From: Streptomyces fungicidicus
GTDB taxonomy: Bacteria; Actinomycetota; Actinomycetes; Streptomycetales; Streptomycetaceae
NCBI RefSeq assembly: GCF_003665435.1
Contig: NZ_CP023408.1
Location: 744,001 to 808,000 of the forward strand
Direction: 5' to 3'
DNA length: 64,000 nucleotides
Part shown: piece by piece, positions 62,950 to 64,000 of the stretch
How positions within the stretch are numbered: the stretch's first letter is position 1
Layout of the letters: each line of letters starts with the position of its first letter
Notes under the pieces: model-generated
What the model was told of the DNA's origin: nothing
What the model saw: the letters and a program-made list of their open reading frames with translations, nothing else
Databases searched by the model: none
Translations under genes and position numbers: made by a program

Positions 62950-64000
62950 ATGACCGAAGACCTCCAGCCGTCCCTCGGCCGCTGGCGCCTGTGGGAGCAG
63001 TTCGCCCTGCGCGGCCCCGGCTTCCCCGCCGACGGGGTGCTGCGGCTCGCCCCGTCCGGACTGGCCGAGGCCGCCGACAAGTTCGACACGGACGCCCCCC
63101 TCGACGGCTCCCGCTGGGAGGACTTCTCCCGCCTCTTCGCCGACGCCGCCGTGGAGAGCGCGCACACCCTCCAGGACATCGCCCGCACGCCGTCCTTCCG
63201 CCAGGCCGTGGCCTGGCAGAACCGCCCGGTGCTCACCTCGGGCATCGCGCCGTTCCTGCGCTGGACGCCGGGCGTGGACAAGCGCAGCAGCATGCCCCGC
63301 CAGCGCGAGGAGCTGGTCGCCCACTACTGGCAGCGGTTCTGCGTGAAGAACGACACCATCGGATTCTTCGGCCCCGTCGGCTGGGGCCGCTGGGACGCCG
63401 CGACCTCCGGTGCCGCCCTCGACACGGGCTCCGGACTGGTCGCCGAGTCCACCGTCTACTGGGCGAGCTGGGGCATCGACGCGCTCGCCAGGACGCTGGA
63501 CGCCGACCCCGGCCTGCGCGAGTGGATCGCTCCCCGCCGGGTGCCCTTCGTGACGGTGGACGGCGGCCGGGTCCGCGTGCCCGGCAGACGGCCGGTGACG
63601 GTTTCCGCCGACACCGCGGCCGTCCTCGCCCTCTGCGACGGCGTCCGCCCGGCACGGGCGATCACCGACGCCCTCCCGGACCACGACGTGCCCGCCGTAC
63701 TCGCCGACCTGGTCGCCCGGCGCTGGGTGACATGGCGCCTGGAGGTCCCCGCGGGCACGCACCCGGACCGGGACCTGCGGACCTGGCTGGAGACCGTCGG
63801 CGCACCCGGGCCGCGCCGGCGGGGGATCGCCGCGCTGGACCGGCTGGAGGAGGGGCGCGCGGCGGTGGCGGCCGCCCGCGACGTGGACGCCCTGGTCGGC
63901 GCGATGACCGATCTGGAGCGGGACTTCACCGAGCTGACCGACACCGCCGCCGTACGGGAGAAGTCCGCGTCGACCGCGCCGTGCCGCGCGCTCGTCTACC
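62950..64000 (+). CDS. LanB-family protein, copy 2 (cut by right edge)
   Basis: The first 350 residues are visible. It is a paralogue of the LanB protein at 57671: both begin with (R/W)RLW(E/Q)(E/Q)FALRGPGFPADGVLRLAP and contain the same TPGVDKRSSMPRQREE core and QRFCVKNDTIGFFGPVGWG. The rest differs (AATSGAALDTGSGLVAES versus AAPHAVSVDAGRDFLA), so it is an older duplication with a conserved core. ATG 62950 follows AAGGAG. It lies 197 bp after the carrier gene in the same direction, so it may belong to the operon or have its own promoter. Two LanB-like transferases flanking one A domain and carrier protein may act on two positions or form a pair. Confidence 0.85.
   Translation, partial: MTEDLQPSLGRWRLWEQFALRGPGFPADGVLRLAPSGLAEAADKFDTDAPLDGSRWEDFSRLFADAAVESAHTLQDIARTPSFRQAVAWQNRPVLTSGIAPFLRWTPGVDKRSSMPRQREELVAHYWQRFCVKNDTIGFFGPVGWGRWDAATSGAALDTGSGLVAESTVYWASWGIDALARTLDADPGLREWIAPRRVPFVTVDGGRVRVPGRRPVTVSADTAAVLALCDGVRPARAITDALPDHDVPAVLADLVARRWVTWRLEVPAGTHPDRDLRTWLETVGAPGPRRRGIAALDRLEEGRAAVAAARDVDALVGAMTDLERDFTELTDTAAVREKSASTAPCRALVY
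63241..63344 (+). repeat. 104-bp identical block, copy in LanB 2 (partner 57971-58074)
   Basis: Second copy of the exact 104-bp match. The two genes are about 5.3 kb apart in the same orientation, so recombination between the copies could also delete or duplicate the A/PLP/carrier genes in between. Confidence 0.9.

Overview
The window is chromosomal DNA of a Streptomyces-like actinomycete. G+C is very high throughout, many starts are GTG, and the gene content is typical: SpoIIE-type phosphatases, a DUF5133 protein, a large LuxR ATPase, twin-arginine and ricin-lectin exported proteins, and tightly overlapping biosynthetic operons. No rRNA, tRNA, CRISPR array, insertion sequence or attachment site was recognised. 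Functions were read by eye from motifs; no database search was possible.

Positions 1-30.7 kb are mostly ordinary accessory chromosome. In order they hold: a VanW-domain wall protein cut by the left edge; a GlxA/AraC regulator divergent from a GAPDH; a TetR/SDR pair sharing a two-box operator with an MFS exporter; an exported amidohydrolase; VOC and GNAT proteins; a catabolic-looking operon of SDR, serine beta-lactamase-fold hydrolase and self-sufficient P450-reductase-ferredoxin fusion; an MHS transporter with AnmK; a cluster of exported proteins (ricin lectin, collagen-like GPLG-repeat protein, 60-residue peptide); a 14-TM exporter; two SpoIIE-type phosphatases; a metzincin-like protease; and a TetR/MmpL pair under a perfect 34-bp palindrome.

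Positions 30.9-47.2 kb carry an NRPS operon. Two synthetases (C-A-T-C-A-T and C-A-T-C-A-T-TE, four modules) are followed by a P450 and an MFS exporter. The third A domain reads out the published threonine code (DFWNIGMVHK). The condensation domain after it has CHVVLDG in place of HHxxxDG. The assembly line begins with a C domain and has no loading module of its own.

Positions 47.2-56.3 kb hold a regulatory and RiPP block: a 970-aa LuxR/ATPase regulator, a 65-aa precursor-like peptide, a LanM-type synthetase, two small overlapping LuxR regulators, and an S51 peptidase. The LanM keeps the dehydratase motifs. Its cyclase domain has lost all three zinc ligands (Cys, Cys, His replaced by Ser917, Gly954, Gln955) and the active-site His of the HG motif (Asp873). 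The adjacent peptide has one cysteine and about eleven Ser/Thr after a GG. This predicts a dehydrated, largely unringed peptide rather than a lanthipeptide.

Positions 56.4-64 kb (continuing off the edge) hold a phosphopantetheinyl transferase and MbtH-like protein, divergent from a coupled operon: LanB-family protein, stand-alone adenylation domain, PLP Ser/Thr dehydratase-like enzyme, free carrier protein, and a second LanB-family paralogue. The paralogues share a 104-bp stretch of identical DNA, which suggests gene conversion. This set resembles no pathway I can name. A plausible reading is that the A domain, carrier protein and LanB proteins make or transfer an unusual (dehydro)amino-acyl unit, possibly the starter for the NRPS. 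That link is inference. The LanM/peptide pair and the LanB/A/PLP/carrier operon are the best candidates for undescribed chemistry.
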